Shown here piece by piece: positions 63,951-64,000 of a stretch of 64,000 bases of DNA. The position numbers were made by a program, and so were the translations under genes. The stretch's first letter is position 1. Every line of letters begins with the position of its first letter. The stretch is taken from the NCBI GenBank assembly GCA_013398295.1, contig VZSF01011304.1:110206-174205 (forward strand). Direction: 5' to 3'. Below the pieces are notes generated by a model. That model saw only the letters and a program-made list of their open reading frames with translations, was not told where the DNA came from and ran no database searches. The DNA is from Chionis minor (lineage: Eukaryota > Chordata > Aves > Charadriiformes > Chionididae).

Positions 63951-64000
63951 GATCCCCCTCTGTTTTGTCTTATCATTAGCAGATGCTTGAGGGGAAGGAC

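Noticed and set aside
1..64000. CRISPR arrays, bacterial operons, phage or plasmid modules
   Set aside because: No regularly spaced repeats, no ribosome-binding sites or tightly packed ORFs; composition and CR1 elements indicate a bird nuclear genome.

Overview
This window reads as non-coding DNA from a bird nuclear genome, either deep intergenic sequence or part of a very large intron. The best evidence is two long, 5'-truncated copies of the CR1 LINE. Both end in the avian CR1 3' signature, the octamer-like ATTCTATG motif. They are at 33386-34189 (+) and 45761-46495 (-). The rest of the composition agrees: AT-rich by eye, with poly-A/T runs, (TA)n tracts, dense stops in all six frames, and no operons, ribosome-binding sites or long open frames. 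A MIR-like SINE relic near the right edge and two weak CR1 relics are consistent with old vertebrate sequence.

Layout. From 1 to 33.3 kb there is unique-looking sequence with scattered simple repeats, short tandem duplications, two perfect inverted repeats (5103-5123 and 6864-6885), weak CR1 relics near 13.0 kb and 18.0 kb, and a purine/G tract at 26.76-26.83 kb. The first CR1 lies at 33.4-34.2 kb. From 34.2 to 45.7 kb there is more unique sequence, with a (TA)n tract, a G-quadruplex-prone tract (36.81 kb), a head-to-head pair of exon-like segments (38.50-38.94 kb) and a 250-bp purine-rich stretch (43.0-43.3 kb). The second, antisense CR1 lies at 45.8-46.5 kb. From 46.5 to 64 kb there is further unique sequence with one G-quadruplex-prone tract (50.99 kb), a TG-rich degenerate microsatellite (61.87-61.99 kb), one very strong minus-strand splice acceptor (62.42 kb) and the MIR-like relic (63.87-63.95 kb).

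No protein-coding gene, rRNA, tRNA, CRISPR array or complete mobile element could be recognised. The open frames look like chance ORFs. I list several segments that combine a good 3' splice site with a good 5' splice site or a terminal stop and an open frame. None matches a protein I know, their phases do not chain into a gene, and many such segments are expected by chance in 64 kb. They are leads for transcript or conservation data, not gene calls. I found no convincing new biological system.
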